Counted from the first letter of the stretch, positions 8,579 to 20,245 are shown. The stretch: DNA of 64,000 nucleotides from Candidatus Pelagibacter sp. (GCA_028101445.1 JAOHKR010000001.1:62001-126000), one strand, 5' to 3'. Translations and numbers: made by a program. Notes: generated by a model from the letters alone, not told the origin.

Positions 8579-9632
8579 TTATATAATTATTGGTGGTGGA
8601 TGTGCAGGTTTATCTTTAGCCTATGAACTTGAAATTAATAATAAGTTGAAAGAAAAAACCTTGGCTATTATTGAAACTCGTGATGAATACAAAAGAGATA
8701 AAACATGGTCATTCTGGAAAGTTTTCGATCATAATTTTGAAGATTGCGTGATAAAAAGTTGGAATAATTTTACAATTAACTCCTCAGAGGGTTTTCACGA
8801 ATTAATAAATAAATCTTTTCCTTATCAAAGTATTAATAGTGAAAAATTTTATAAAAAGATAAATTCGAAACTCAGTTTGAATCCCAATGTAAGTTGTTTT
8901 AAACGTCTTAACGAGATTAATTCGAAAAACTCATTAATTTTCAACAGTGTTTTTGAAGATAAATTAGATAAATCTAAGCTATGGCAACACTTCCAAGGAA
9001 TTGAAATAGAAACATCTAATGATATTTTTGATGACGAAATTGTAAACTTAATGGATTTTAATTGTGATCAAAAAAATGATGTGCATTTTTTCTATACTCT
9101 TCCCTTCAGTAAAAACACAGCATTAATTGAAACTACATGGTTATCAGACTTGGAAGACCCAAGTCTTATGAATTATGATTTACAGTTAGAAAATTATATT
9201 AAAAATAATTTAGGTATCAAAAATTATAAAATAAATTTTATAGAAAAGGGTGCTATCCCCCTATTTTGTCCTAATTTTAAAAATGATGGCAAAATAATCA
9301 ATATTGGTTCAGCTGGTGGAATGACTAGATTGAGTACGGGATACACTTTTTTAAATATCCAAGAACACAGTAAATATATTGTAAAAAATATTGATACAAT
9401 TGGAAAAACAAAAGCATATAATATAGGAAGAAAGTATCAGCTCTTAGATAAAATATTTTTAAAGGTTCTAGAAAATCATCCAGAAAAAATGCCAAATATA
9501 TTCTTCAATATGTTTAAAACCTCTTCAAACACTGCTATCAAATTTTTATCCAATAAAAGCAATGTTTTTGAAGATATTAATATCATAAGTAAAATGCCTA
9601 AATTAATTTTTATGAAAGCATTATTTTATTAA
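8565..9632 (+). CDS. crtY: Lycopene beta-cyclase (CrtY)
   Basis: The 355-residue flavoprotein cyclises lycopene to beta-carotene. It has an N-terminal FAD-binding motif IIGGGCAGLSL (GGGCAG at 10-15), the CrtY-type segment DKTWSFWK, and a C-terminal GSAGGMTRLSTGYTF region typical of the family. It overlaps both neighbours (crtB by 14 bases, blh by one base). Beta-carotene is the direct substrate of the next gene's product. Confidence 0.93.
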   Translation: MKEFDYIIIGGGCAGLSLAYELEINNKLKEKTLAIIETRDEYKRDKTWSFWKVFDHNFEDCVIKSWNNFTINSSEGFHELINKSFPYQSINSEKFYKKINSKLSLNPNVSCFKRLNEINSKNSLIFNSVFEDKLDKSKLWQHFQGIEIETSNDIFDDEIVNLMDFNCDQKNDVHFFYTLPFSKNTALIETTWLSDLEDPSLMNYDLQLENYIKNNLGIKNYKINFIEKGAIPLFCPNFKNDGKIINIGSAGGMTRLSTGYTFLNIQEHSKYIVKNIDTIGKTKAYNIGRKYQLLDKIFLKVLENHPEKMPNIFFNMFKTSSNTAIKFLSNKSNVFEDINIISKMPKLIFMKALFY

Positions 9633-10537
9633 TGGAAAAAATAAGTTTTAGGCACTCAGTAATATTTTTCAATTTTTGTATTTTTGTAAGCCCGTTTTAT
9701 TTCATATCAAAATTTGAACCAATAATTTTTTGTCTTTTCTTAATATTAATTCTAGGAATTTCTCACGGTGCATTAGATGATATTAAAGGAAAGAAACTCT
9801 CAAAATTGTTTGGCTATAAATCATCTTTTTCCTTTTATTTTGCTTACATATTAATTTCACTTTTAATAATAATTTTCTGGTTAATATTTCCTAATATTAT
9901 TTTGTTATTATTTCTAATTGTCGCTTCATACCACTTTGGTAAAGAAGATACGGTTTTTTCTTTTAAAAAAAAATATTGGATACCTGAATGTTTATACTTT
10001 TTTAAAGGGTCAACAGTAATCATAGCCCCGCTATTATTTCAAAAGGATAAAACTATTGAAATATTTCAAACTTTGAACTTTAACGTTTTTGATTCTCGAA
10101 TATTTACTGATCAATTTTTAATAATTTTATTGTGCCTAAGCTTTTTATCATCTTTGTATATTTCAAATCATAAAAACACTGACTTAAAAGGATTAATGTT
10201 TATGGATTTCTTTTCATTGATAATATTAAATCTTCTCTTAACTCCTATTTTAGCTTTCACACTTTATTTTTGTTTTCTTCATTCTATAAGACATTCAATC
10301 ACTTTAATTTTTGAGCTAGATAGATCTTTTAAATCAGGTCTAAAGAAATTTATAAATAGAGCTATTCCTCTAACTTTTATCACTGGAGCAATATTTTTAA
10401 TTGCAGTGTATCTTTTGAATAATTTTTATATGCTCGATGAGGCTATTTATAAGGTCATTTTTATTGGTTTGGCGTCACTAACTTTTCCGCATATATTGCT
10501 TGAATATTTATTAGAAAAAAATGAAAAAAAATCTTAA
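9632..10537 (+). CDS. blh: Brp/Blh-family beta-carotene 15,15'-dioxygenase (retinal-forming)
   Basis: This 301-residue polytopic membrane protein cleaves beta-carotene into two retinal molecules, the chromophore of proteorhodopsin. Conserved His residues are at 45 (ISHGALDD), 101 (SYHFGKED), 217 and 221 (LHSIRHS), with a further His at 287. The spacing closely follows the iron-binding histidines described for Blh. The hydrophobicity profile shows several helices. The gene starts at the crtY stop and overlaps ispH by 17 bases. The rhodopsin gene itself is not in this window. Confidence 0.93.
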   Translation: MEKISFRHSVIFFNFCIFVSPFYFISKFEPIIFCLFLILILGISHGALDDIKGKKLSKLFGYKSSFSFYFAYILISLLIIIFWLIFPNIILLLFLIVASYHFGKEDTVFSFKKKYWIPECLYFFKGSTVIIAPLLFQKDKTIEIFQTLNFNVFDSRIFTDQFLIILLCLSFLSSLYISNHKNTDLKGLMFMDFFSLIILNLLLTPILAFTLYFCFLHSIRHSITLIFELDRSFKSGLKKFINRAIPLTFITGAIFLIAVYLLNNFYMLDEAIYKVIFIGLASLTFPHILLEYLLEKNEKKS

Positions 10538-11465
10538 AATTTATTTAGCATCACCAAGAGGATTCTGTGCAGGGGTAAAACGTGCGATCGATATAGTTGA
10601 AAAATCCATAACAAAATATGGCAAGCCTGTTTATGTAAGACACGAAATTGTTCACAATAAACAAGTAGTTGAAGATCTAAAAAAAAAAGGTGCAGTTTTT
10701 GTTGAAGAACTCTCAGATATTAAAGACAGCACAAGACCCGTAATTTTTTCTGCTCACGGTGTTCCAAAGAGTGTTCCTGAGGAAGCTCAGCAAAAAAAAT
10801 TATCTTTTGTAGATGCAACTTGTCCTCTTGTTTCTAAAGTTCATAGAGAGTCTGAGCAATTATTTAAAAAAGGTTATGATATAATTTTAATAGGTCATAA
10901 CAATCATCCTGAAGTTATTGGAACAATGGGTCAATTACCTAAAGGATCTATTAAACTTGTGGAGACAGTTAATGATGCCTCTTTATTAGGTAATAAAAAT
11001 TTTTCTAAACCATTAGCTTATATCACTCAAACTACATTATCAGTTGATGACACAGCTGAAATAATTTCAAAATTAAAGGAAAGATTTCCTAACATTAAAC
11101 AGCCTATTAAAGAAGATATTTGTTATGCAACTACTAATCGTCAGTTAGCTGTAAAAAATATTGCTCCAAAATGTGATATGTTTTTTGTTATAGGCAGCCG
11201 TAATTCATCTAATTCGGTAAGATTAGTTGAGGTAGCAAAAAAAGCAGGATGTGAAAATTCAATGCTAATGCATTTTGAAAAAGAAATTCCGACTGAAAAA
11301 TTAAAAAATTCTGAGGTAATAGGTATATCCTCAGGTGCGTCTGCTCCTGAACAATTGGTGCAAAATCTATTAAATAAAGTTAAAAAAGAAAGAGAAGTAA
11401 CAATAGAAGAGGTTATTGTTGCTGAAGAGAAAGTAGTTTTTAAATTACCTAAAGAACTCAACTAA
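10521..11465 (+). CDS. ispH: 4-hydroxy-3-methylbut-2-enyl diphosphate reductase (IspH/LytB)
   Basis: IspH is the last enzyme of the MEP isoprenoid pathway and yields IPP and DMAPP. The 314-residue protein has the three cluster-binding cysteines: Cys16 in SPRGFCAGV, Cys in VDATCPLVSKVH (near 100) and Cys in DICYATTNRQ (near 200). It is embedded at the end of the carotenoid cluster with a 17-base overlap with blh, so precursor supply and retinal production are probably co-expressed. The following thrB begins one base after its stop. Confidence 0.96.
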   Translation: MKKNLKIYLASPRGFCAGVKRAIDIVEKSITKYGKPVYVRHEIVHNKQVVEDLKKKGAVFVEELSDIKDSTRPVIFSAHGVPKSVPEEAQQKKLSFVDATCPLVSKVHRESEQLFKKGYDIILIGHNNHPEVIGTMGQLPKGSIKLVETVNDASLLGNKNFSKPLAYITQTTLSVDDTAEIISKLKERFPNIKQPIKEDICYATTNRQLAVKNIAPKCDMFFVIGSRNSSNSVRLVEVAKKAGCENSMLMHFEKEIPTEKLKNSEVIGISSGASAPEQLVQNLLNKVKKEREVTIEEVIVAEEKVVFKLPKELN

Positions 11466-12434
11466 ATGGCTGTTTATACAAAACTTAAAGAAGAAGATAT
11501 TAATAATATTTTATCAAATTATTCTATTGGAAAATTAAAATCCTTTAAAGGGATACAAGAAGGTATTGAAAATACAAATTATTCCTTATTGGTAGAAGAA
11601 AAAAAATATATTCTAACTATTTATGAAAAAAGAGTTAACCCAAAAGATTTACCTTTTTTTTCAAACTTAATGACAGGACTTAACCACAGGAATTTTAAAT
11701 GTCCTGTACCGATTATTAATAATCATAAGGAAACAATCTCGGATTATAATGGGAAAAAATTAATGATCGTCTCTTTTCTTGAAGGTAAAGCTAAACAAAT
11801 ACTAACACCTGATGACTGTAAGCAGGTTGGTGTGGAGGTGGCTAAAATGCATGAAATTACCAAGGAATTTACAGTTCGGAGAAATAATAACCTATCTATT
11901 AGTTCGTGGAGAAAACTCTTCAACTCAGTTAAAGATCAATGTGTCAAAATCAATAAAGACCTTCCTAAATTAATTGAAGCCAATCTAGTAGATGTAGAAA
12001 AAAATTGGCCAAAAAATTTGCCTAGCGGAATTATACATGCCGACTTATTTAGTGATAATATTTTTTTTCACAATGAAAAAATGAATGGGATAATTGATTT
12101 TTATTTTTCATGTAATGATTTTTATTCTTTTGAAATTGCTATTTGTTTTAATGCTTTGTGCTTTGATGGTAAAAAAAATAATTTAAGTTTTAATGTCACA
12201 AAAGCCAAAAACTTCATTAATGGGTATTCTTCAATAAGAAAACTTTTAGATGATGAGAAAGAAAGTATTAAAGTTTTATCTCAGGGAGCTGCGCTGAGAT
12301 TTTTGCTTACAAGAGTATTTGATGCTTTAAACACTGTTGAAGGGGCAATAGTAAAAGTTAAAGATCCTCTTGAATATTTAAAAAGACTTGAATTTCACAA
12401 AAACTCTAAAAATTATGAGGATTATTTCTTTTAA
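11466..12434 (+). CDS. thrB: Homoserine kinase, phosphotransferase (APH-like) type
   Basis: The 322-residue kinase phosphorylates homoserine in threonine synthesis. It belongs to the choline/aminoglycoside kinase fold type: the catalytic loop GIIHADLFSDNIFF and the metal-binding GIIDFYFS are both present, in the alphaproteobacterial ThrB pattern (NTNY near residue 38). Threonine synthase thrC lies about 1 kb away on the other strand. The gene sits directly after ispH and its stop overlaps the rnhA start (TAATG). Confidence 0.92.
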   Translation: MAVYTKLKEEDINNILSNYSIGKLKSFKGIQEGIENTNYSLLVEEKKYILTIYEKRVNPKDLPFFSNLMTGLNHRNFKCPVPIINNHKETISDYNGKKLMIVSFLEGKAKQILTPDDCKQVGVEVAKMHEITKEFTVRRNNNLSISSWRKLFNSVKDQCVKINKDLPKLIEANLVDVEKNWPKNLPSGIIHADLFSDNIFFHNEKMNGIIDFYFSCNDFYSFEIAICFNALCFDGKKNNLSFNVTKAKNFINGYSSIRKLLDDEKESIKVLSQGAALRFLLTRVFDALNTVEGAIVKVKDPLEYLKRLEFHKNSKNYEDYFF

Positions 12435-12862
12435 TGAAATATACAATTTATACAGATGGTGCTTGTTCGGGTAATCCAGGTCCTGGTGGATGGGGTGCAG
12501 TAATTTTTGATAATGAAAATAAACAAAAAAATATTTCTGGCAGAGAAGAAAATACAACAAATAATCGCATGGAACTTTCAGCAGCTATTATGGCTTTACA
12601 AGAAGTAAATAAGAATTCTGAAATTACAATTTATACTGACTCTACTTATGTCAAAAATGGCATTACAGAATGGGTGCTTAAATGGAGAGAAAATGGATGG
12701 AAAAATTCAAATAAGGAACCAGTTAAAAATAAAGACCTTTGGGAAAAGTTAGATACTTTGTGCGAACAAAACGTTGTGAATTGGAAATGGGTCAAAGGAC
12801 ATGCTTCAAACAAATATAATAATTTAGCGGATGAATTAGCTACTAAAGCTATAAAAAATTAA
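12434..12862 (+). CDS. rnhA: Ribonuclease HI
   Basis: The 142-residue enzyme cleaves RNA in RNA-DNA hybrids. All family motifs are present: YTDGACSGNPGPGGWG near the N-terminus, NNRMELSA with the catalytic Glu, YTDSTYVKNGI, and KGHASNKYNNLADELA with the catalytic His and Asp. It closes the co-directional run starting at crtI. The last four bases, TTAA, are shared with the stop of the convergent peroxiredoxin gene. Confidence 0.97.
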   Translation: MKYTIYTDGACSGNPGPGGWGAVIFDNENKQKNISGREENTTNNRMELSAAIMALQEVNKNSEITIYTDSTYVKNGITEWVLKWRENGWKNSNKEPVKNKDLWEKLDTLCEQNVVNWKWVKGHASNKYNNLADELATKAIKN

Positions 12863-13347
12863 ATTTCTTTTATAAAGTTTTCTGCAGCAGAAATTTCACA
12901 AGCTGCAGTATCTTCTTCAGCCTTAATTGATTTTATTACATTATTTTCGATTAACATTGTGTATCTTGAAGATCTCATTCCTAGACCTTTGTCCGTTCTG
13001 TCTATTTCAGCTCCAATAGACTTTGTAAATTCACAATACGGATCCGCTGCCATAAATATTTTATCACCTACATTTTGGTTATCTCCCCATGCCTTCATAA
13101 CATTAGCGTCATTAACGGACACGCAAATAATTTTTGTAACACCTTTTTTTTTAGCTTGATCGTAATAATTAACGTAGCCTGGTAAATGTTTAGCCGAGCA
13201 TACTTTTGTAAATGCTCCTGGTACACCTATGACAATAGCTTTATGATTTTCTAGCAGTTTTGTGCTTTTAATTTTTTCAGGCACACCACTTTCATTAATA
13301 TAAAAAAAATCTACTGATGGTATTTTTTCGCCTTCTTTAATTTTCAT
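12859..13347 (-). CDS. Peroxiredoxin, Prx5 (redoxin) family
   Basis: The 162-residue thiol peroxidase reduces hydroperoxides. The active site reads GVPGAFTKVCS with the peroxidatic Cys at residue 50, where most relatives have PGAFTPTCS. A second Cys in DTAACEIS near residue 150 could resolve the disulfide. The fold landmarks VNDANVMKAWG and the Arg in MRSSRYTMLIEN match Prx5. It follows thrC with a 4-base overlap and ends by sharing TTAA with rnhA. Confidence 0.93.
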   Translation of the reverse strand: MKIKEGEKIPSVDFFYINESGVPEKIKSTKLLENHKAIVIGVPGAFTKVCSAKHLPGYVNYYDQAKKKGVTKIICVSVNDANVMKAWGDNQNVGDKIFMAADPYCEFTKSIGAEIDRTDKGLGMRSSRYTMLIENNVIKSIKAEEDTAACEISAAENFIKEI

Positions 13348-14720
13348 AATAATTTATTTAAAATGTACTTTTTTACTTCCGAAATATTATTTTCTAATAT
13401 ATCGAATTTTTCTTCTTTATCTACAAATTCTTCTAATTGCTTAGGTGCTTTTAAATCGTTTCCAGTTGCTGCTTTTACGGTTTCAAAAAACTTATACGGA
13501 TGTGCAGTTCCTAGAGCTATAACATTTGGTAAATTTTCTGTCTTGTTGATCGCTCCAAATGCAGTTGCAGTATGTGGATCAATAACAAATTGATTTTTAT
13601 TATTTATTTCTTTGATTATATTAATTGTTTCTTTGTCGCTAATTTTAATTGCCAAAAAGTCTTTTTTTATTTCTTTTATTTCTTGTTCATTAAGTTGAAA
13701 AAAACCTTTGTCATTCAAACTATTCATCATGGATTTGACCTTGTCATCGTTTTCTCCAACTACGTAAAACAATAATCGCTCAAAATTACTTGATACCTGG
13801 ATGTCCATACTCGGCGAAAGTGAAGGTTTTACTTTATCAGGTTTATACTCGCCTTTATTAATTACTCTTTGAAGAATATCGTTTTCATTTGTAGCTACTA
13901 TTAACTTATAAATAGGTAGGCCCATTTTTTTTGCAACATAGCCTGCAAAGATATCTCCAAAATTTCCAGTGGGCACAGAAAAGCTTACGTTTTTTTTATC
14001 AAGTTTAAAATAAGAATAAAAATAGTAAACAATTTGACAAATTATTCTTGCCCAGTTGATTGAATTGACGCCTGACATGTTTATTTTTTTTCTAAATTCA
14101 TTTTCATTAAAAAGCTCTTTTACAATTTTTTGACAATCATCAAAAGATCCCTTAATTGCTAAATTATAGATATTGTTTGAACCAATAGTGGTCATTATTT
14201 TTCTTTGAATATTAGAAATTTTATTATGCGGATGAAGGACAAACAAATTAATATTTTCTCTGTCATTCAGCGCAGCTATTGCAGCTGATCCTGTATCCCC
14301 AGAAGTTGCCACTAAAATATTTACTGTTCTCTTTTTTGCGACTTTTAAATGATCGTACATATTTCCTATAACTTGCATTGCAATATCTTTAAAAGCTAAA
14401 GTGGGCCCATGGTAAAGTTCAAGAAGATTAACGTTTCCAATTTTTTTTATACTTACAACTTCTTTTTCTTCAAAATCTTTGTAGGCTTTTTTAATTAGAG
14501 ATTTAAGTTCTACTTTTTCTATATCGTTGGAGCAAAAATTGAACAAAATTTCTGTAGCAAGATCTTCGTAAGATAACTGTCTCAACTTGACTAATTCAGT
14601 TTTATCATAATGCTTTATTTCTGATGGTATGAATAGCCCACCCCCTGGCGCCAAACCTCTTAGAAAAATATCTTTAAAACTAAATTTTAAGGATTTATCT
14701 CTAGTGCTAAAATAATTCAT
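13344..14720 (-). CDS. thrC: Threonine synthase
   Basis: ThrC is a PLP enzyme that converts O-phosphohomoserine to threonine. The 458-residue protein has the N-terminal YFSTRDKS of the long bacterial and fungal form, the PLP lysine in GPTLAFKDIAMQ, the phosphate-binding VATSGDTGSAAI and SVPTGNFGD. It overlaps surf1 upstream and the peroxiredoxin downstream by 4 bases each. It sits at the end of the cytochrome oxidase operon, as in several Alphaproteobacteria. Confidence 0.96.
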   Translation of the reverse strand: MNYFSTRDKSLKFSFKDIFLRGLAPGGGLFIPSEIKHYDKTELVKLRQLSYEDLATEILFNFCSNDIEKVELKSLIKKAYKDFEEKEVVSIKKIGNVNLLELYHGPTLAFKDIAMQVIGNMYDHLKVAKKRTVNILVATSGDTGSAAIAALNDRENINLFVLHPHNKISNIQRKIMTTIGSNNIYNLAIKGSFDDCQKIVKELFNENEFRKKINMSGVNSINWARIICQIVYYFYSYFKLDKKNVSFSVPTGNFGDIFAGYVAKKMGLPIYKLIVATNENDILQRVINKGEYKPDKVKPSLSPSMDIQVSSNFERLLFYVVGENDDKVKSMMNSLNDKGFFQLNEQEIKEIKKDFLAIKISDKETINIIKEINNKNQFVIDPHTATAFGAINKTENLPNVIALGTAHPYKFFETVKAATGNDLKAPKQLEEFVDKEEKFDILENNISEVKKYILNKLL

Positions 14721-15376
14721 TTCTTTTTTCTAAAATATAAATAATAAAGTAAAATTGATATTGCTATCGAATACCAAGTTATAGCATATTTAAGGTGATT
14801 ATTTGGCACATCAACTGTAATTTTTCTAGGTAATGGAGCTTTCATTTCTTGATCTTCTAAATATATAATGAAATTACCAAATTTCTTTCCTGTAAACTTT
14901 TCTATATCATCAAGATTAACTGAAAACCAAATGTTATTGTTAATATCATTGTCAGGTTTAAACATATTAGCTTTATAAATTTTTCTTAAAAGTCCGGTAA
15001 TTTTTGTATTACCTTGAATAGAGTTGATTTTAGGAAGTTCTTTAAATTTTTTAGGTATCCATCCCCTATTTACTAAAACAATTTCTTTTCCCAGAGTTTC
15101 AAAAGGCGTAATTACATCAAAACCTGGTTTTCCTTTTTCATTCAGACTGTAGAGGTAAATTTGATCTTTAAAATTATAAGAACCATCAGAAATAACTCTT
15201 TGATAATTTTTCTTTATAAAATTTGAATATGTTATAGGAGTTGAGTTTAAGCCAAAAGTAATCTCACTTATTAACTCCATTTTCCACTGTAGACGATAAA
15301 GTTGCCATGTTCCAAGAGCGCAAAACAGTGTAATGAATAATGCTACGAATAACTGAAAGAGAAATAATCTTTTCAA
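14717..15376 (-). CDS. SURF1-family cytochrome c oxidase assembly protein
   Basis: The 219-residue protein shows the SURF1 layout: one membrane helix at the N-terminus (about 5-25, with the GTWQLYRLQWK motif just after it), a large periplasmic domain containing NRGWIPK, and one C-terminal helix after HLKYAITWYSIA. SURF1 helps insert heme a into subunit I. It follows ctaE by 7 bases and overlaps thrC by 4 bases. Confidence 0.93.
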   Translation of the reverse strand: MKRLFLFQLFVALFITLFCALGTWQLYRLQWKMELISEITFGLNSTPITYSNFIKKNYQRVISDGSYNFKDQIYLYSLNEKGKPGFDVITPFETLGKEIVLVNRGWIPKKFKELPKINSIQGNTKITGLLRKIYKANMFKPDNDINNNIWFSVNLDDIEKFTGKKFGNFIIYLEDQEMKAPLPRKITVDVPNNHLKYAITWYSIAISILLYYLYFRKKK

Positions 15377-15383
15377 TTTAAGA

Positions 15384-16175
15384 TTAACTTCCCCAAATAT
15401 AGATTGCTGCGAAAAGGAATAACCATACTACATCTACAAAATGCCAATACCATGCTGCTGCTTCAAAGCCAAAGTGATGTTCTGAATTTGAGTGTCCTTT
15501 CATTGATCTAAATAAACAAACTGCTAAAAAAATAGTACCAACTATTACGTGGAAACCATGAAAACCAGTTGCCATATAAAATGTTGCTCCATAAATATTT
15601 CCATCGAGTGTAAATGTTGCATGATGATATTCGTACGCCTGAAAACAAGAAAAAATAAACCCTAGAAATACAGTTAAGATCAATCCATTAACTAAACCTT
15701 TTCTGTCATTTTCCAGCATGGCATGGTGCGCCCATGTAACTGTTGTTCCTGAAAGTAATAAAATTAAAGTATTTATTAATGGAATATCCCAAGGATCAAA
15801 AGTTTTTATATCTGGTGGTGGCCAAGTACCGCCTATGGCTTCTGAGGGAAATAAACTTGCATTAAAATATGCCCAGAACCAAGCAACAAAAAACATCACT
15901 TCAGACGCAATAAAAAGTGTCATTCCATATCTGTGTCCAATTTGAACAACTGCTGTGTGATGACCTTGATGCTCTGCTTCTTCAATTACATCTCTCCACC
16001 ACATAAAAGCTCCGTAAATTACTAAAGCGAAACCAACTAATAAAAGCCAAAGAGCTTTGGAGTGAAAATAATACACTGCGCCAAATGCCAAAACTAAAGT
16101 TGCGAAAGAGACGTATATAGGCCACGGACTTGGGTCTACTAAGTGAAAATCATGTTTTTTATTATCTGCAGACAT
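15384..16175 (-). CDS. ctaE: Cytochrome c oxidase subunit III
   Basis: The 263-residue integral membrane subunit begins HDFHLVDPSPWPIY and contains the conserved WWRDVIEEAEHQGHHT and GFHGFHVIVGT segments with seven predicted helices. It belongs to the aa3-type terminal oxidase encoded here together with ctaC and ctaD. It follows ctaG with 2 bases between. Confidence 0.97.
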   Translation of the reverse strand: MSADNKKHDFHLVDPSPWPIYVSFATLVLAFGAVYYFHSKALWLLLVGFALVIYGAFMWWRDVIEEAEHQGHHTAVVQIGHRYGMTLFIASEVMFFVAWFWAYFNASLFPSEAIGGTWPPPDIKTFDPWDIPLINTLILLLSGTTVTWAHHAMLENDRKGLVNGLILTVFLGFIFSCFQAYEYHHATFTLDGNIYGATFYMATGFHGFHVIVGTIFLAVCLFRSMKGHSNSEHHFGFEAAAWYWHFVDVVWLFLFAAIYIWGS

Positions 16176-16177
16176 AT

Positions 16178-16729
16178 TTAAATCTTACTCTTTTCATAAA
16201 AATCTGATGCAAAAAATGTAAATGAGAGTGTTACATCAGAAATATTCTTAGTTTTATTATCATCAACTACTTTTGGATCCAAGAAAAATGTTAAAACAAA
16301 CTCCTGTTTTTCATTGGGTTTAAGTGTTTGTTTTTCGAAACAAAAACAACCTATCTTGTTGAGATATATACCAAATGGTGATGGTGAAACATTAAAAGAG
16401 GCTGAACCAGAAGAGACTTCATTGCTTGGGTTTTCCACATTAAACTTAACGGTATGAACTTCACCTGGCTTGAGATCAATAGTGTTTTTTTCAGGATAAA
16501 ATTTCCAATCAGAGGTGCTATGAACATTTGTATCAAATCTCATCTTATAGTTATGATCTATTACAATTTTTGGTATCTCTTTATTTGATGCATTTTGAGT
16601 AGTGCCTCCAAACCCAGTCACTCTACAAAATAAATCGTAAAGCGGAACTGCTGCAAAGGAAAGACCTAGCATTAAAAAAAATATTGAAACTAATGCGATT
16701 GGAGTTAGGTTTTTTTTATTCATATCCAT
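16178..16729 (-). CDS. ctaG: Cytochrome c oxidase assembly factor CtaG (Cox11)
   Basis: CtaG delivers copper to the CuB site of subunit I. The 183-residue protein has one N-terminal membrane anchor, the VPLYDLFCRVTGFGG motif, and the copper-binding CFCFEKQ segment (KIGCFCFEKQT). The chosen ATG at 16729 overlaps the stop of the coxF-like peptide (TAATG); an ATG two codons later is also possible. It lies between coxF and ctaE in the standard alphaproteobacterial order. Confidence 0.95.
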   Translation of the reverse strand: MDMNKKNLTPIALVSIFFLMLGLSFAAVPLYDLFCRVTGFGGTTQNASNKEIPKIVIDHNYKMRFDTNVHSTSDWKFYPEKNTIDLKPGEVHTVKFNVENPSNEVSSGSASFNVSPSPFGIYLNKIGCFCFEKQTLKPNEKQEFVLTFFLDPKVVDDNKTKNISDVTLSFTFFASDFYEKSKI

Positions 16730-16839
16730 TAAATTATTCTATTATAAATACCTATATTATAAAAAGTTAAACCAAATAGAAAAATCATGAATAGAACCAA
16801 AACTATCGCTGTGATTATGTTTTTTTTCTTTTTATTCAT
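16729..16839 (-). CDS. CoxF-like 36-residue membrane peptide
   Basis: A 36-codon frame fills the gap between ctaB and ctaG exactly: it starts 2 bases after the ctaB stop and its TAA overlaps the ctaG ATG. It reads MNKKKKNIITAIV and then a single hydrophobic helix with VLVLFMIFLFGLTF, ending NIGIYNRII. Alphaproteobacterial cox operons often carry a tiny single-helix CoxF protein at this place. The call is by position and topology, since there is too little sequence for a homology statement. Confidence 0.7.
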   Translation of the reverse strand: MNKKKKNIITAIVLVLFMIFLFGLTFYNIGIYNRII

Positions 16840-16840
16840 T

Positions 16841-17758
16841 TTATATATTCGCAATTTTATCAATTAATAGAATTAAGAAAATAAAAAATAAGTAAAAAAT
16901 TGAATAAATAAATATTTTTCTTGCAATTTTATTAGATGTTTTAGTTGCATTTACATTGAATAGTTTCAAACACAAGTAATTATAATAAAGAGTCATAGAA
17001 ATGGTTGTCACTAAATAAAATATTCCAGCAAAATTAAAAAAATATGGTGCAATAACCACTGGCAACATAGCTAATGAGTAAACTAATATATTTGTTTTTG
17101 TAGCTTTTACTCCAGCAATAACTGGCAGCATTGGGATTTTAGCTTTTTTATAATCAGCTGATTTATATAAACTTAGTGCCCAAAAATGTGAAGGTGTCCA
17201 AATAAAAATAATCAAAAATAAAATTATTGGTTCAATAGAGATATTTCCGGTTGCTATGGTCCAGCCAATGACTGGGGGTAAGGCTCCTGCGGCTCCACCT
17301 ATTACAATATTTTGCGGTGTTTTTCTTTTTAACCAGATTGTATAAACAAAAAAGTAAAATCCAATAGTTGATGCTAGTAAAATTGCTGAAATTAAATTTG
17401 CAGCTATGTAAAGCATAGAAATAGAAAGAGCAGATAAAATGATGCCAAAGTATAAAGCTTGATTTTTTTTAACTTTTCCGGCTGGTATTGGTCTTAGACA
17501 AGTTCTACTCATTAATGCATCAAGATCTGACTCGTACCACATGTTTAAGGCACCTGCTGCCCCTGATCCAATAGCTACAGCTAGTAAAGATATTAATGAA
17601 GAATTAATATCCACATTATTTGGAGCAATCAATAAGCCAACCATACATGTGAATAAAACTAATGACATTACCCTTGGTTTCATTAAATTAAAAAATGAAT
17701 TTAGATCTAGGGCTAAACCAAGTTTAGAATTTTTAGCTTTTGAAAGTGTCTGGCTCAA
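16841..17758 (-). CDS. ctaB: Protoheme IX farnesyltransferase (heme O synthase)
   Basis: This UbiA-superfamily enzyme farnesylates heme b to heme o for the oxidase. The 305-residue membrane protein has the first Asp-rich site NMWYESDLDALMSRT and the second site YKSADYKKAKIPMLP, as well as the LMKPRVMSLV N-terminal signature. It starts 1 base after the ctaD stop and leads into the coxF-like peptide. Confidence 0.96.
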   Translation of the reverse strand: MSQTLSKAKNSKLGLALDLNSFFNLMKPRVMSLVLFTCMVGLLIAPNNVDINSSLISLLAVAIGSGAAGALNMWYESDLDALMSRTCLRPIPAGKVKKNQALYFGIILSALSISMLYIAANLISAILLASTIGFYFFVYTIWLKRKTPQNIVIGGAAGALPPVIGWTIATGNISIEPIILFLIIFIWTPSHFWALSLYKSADYKKAKIPMLPVIAGVKATKTNILVYSLAMLPVVIAPYFFNFAGIFYLVTTISMTLYYNYLCLKLFNVNATKTSNKIARKIFIYSIFYLFFIFLILLIDKIANI

Positions 17759-17759
17759 T

Positions 17760-20188
<2,429 letters not shown>

Positions 20189-20224
20189 GTGTTTTTATAC
20201 AGCTTTTAGATGATTTAACAATTT

Positions 20225-20245
20225 CAATTAATGCGACAATTAATG
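20225..20245. repeat. Short direct repeat CAATTAATG x2 upstream of ctaC
   Basis: The 9-mer CAATTAATG occurs at 20225-20233 and again at 20237-20245, a 12-base period. It lies about 37-57 bases before the ctaC start and overlaps the end of rsmE. It could be a regulator site for the oxidase operon, but in so A+T-rich a sequence chance is a serious alternative. Confidence 0.35.

Noticed and set aside
6264..10537. Proteorhodopsin gene beside the retinal genes
   Set aside because: No seven-helix rhodopsin frame with a Schiff-base lysine motif occurs in the window; only the chromophore pathway is present.
16351..16536. 61-codon minus-strand frame inside ctaG
   Set aside because: It lies in another frame of a well-supported gene and shows no family features.
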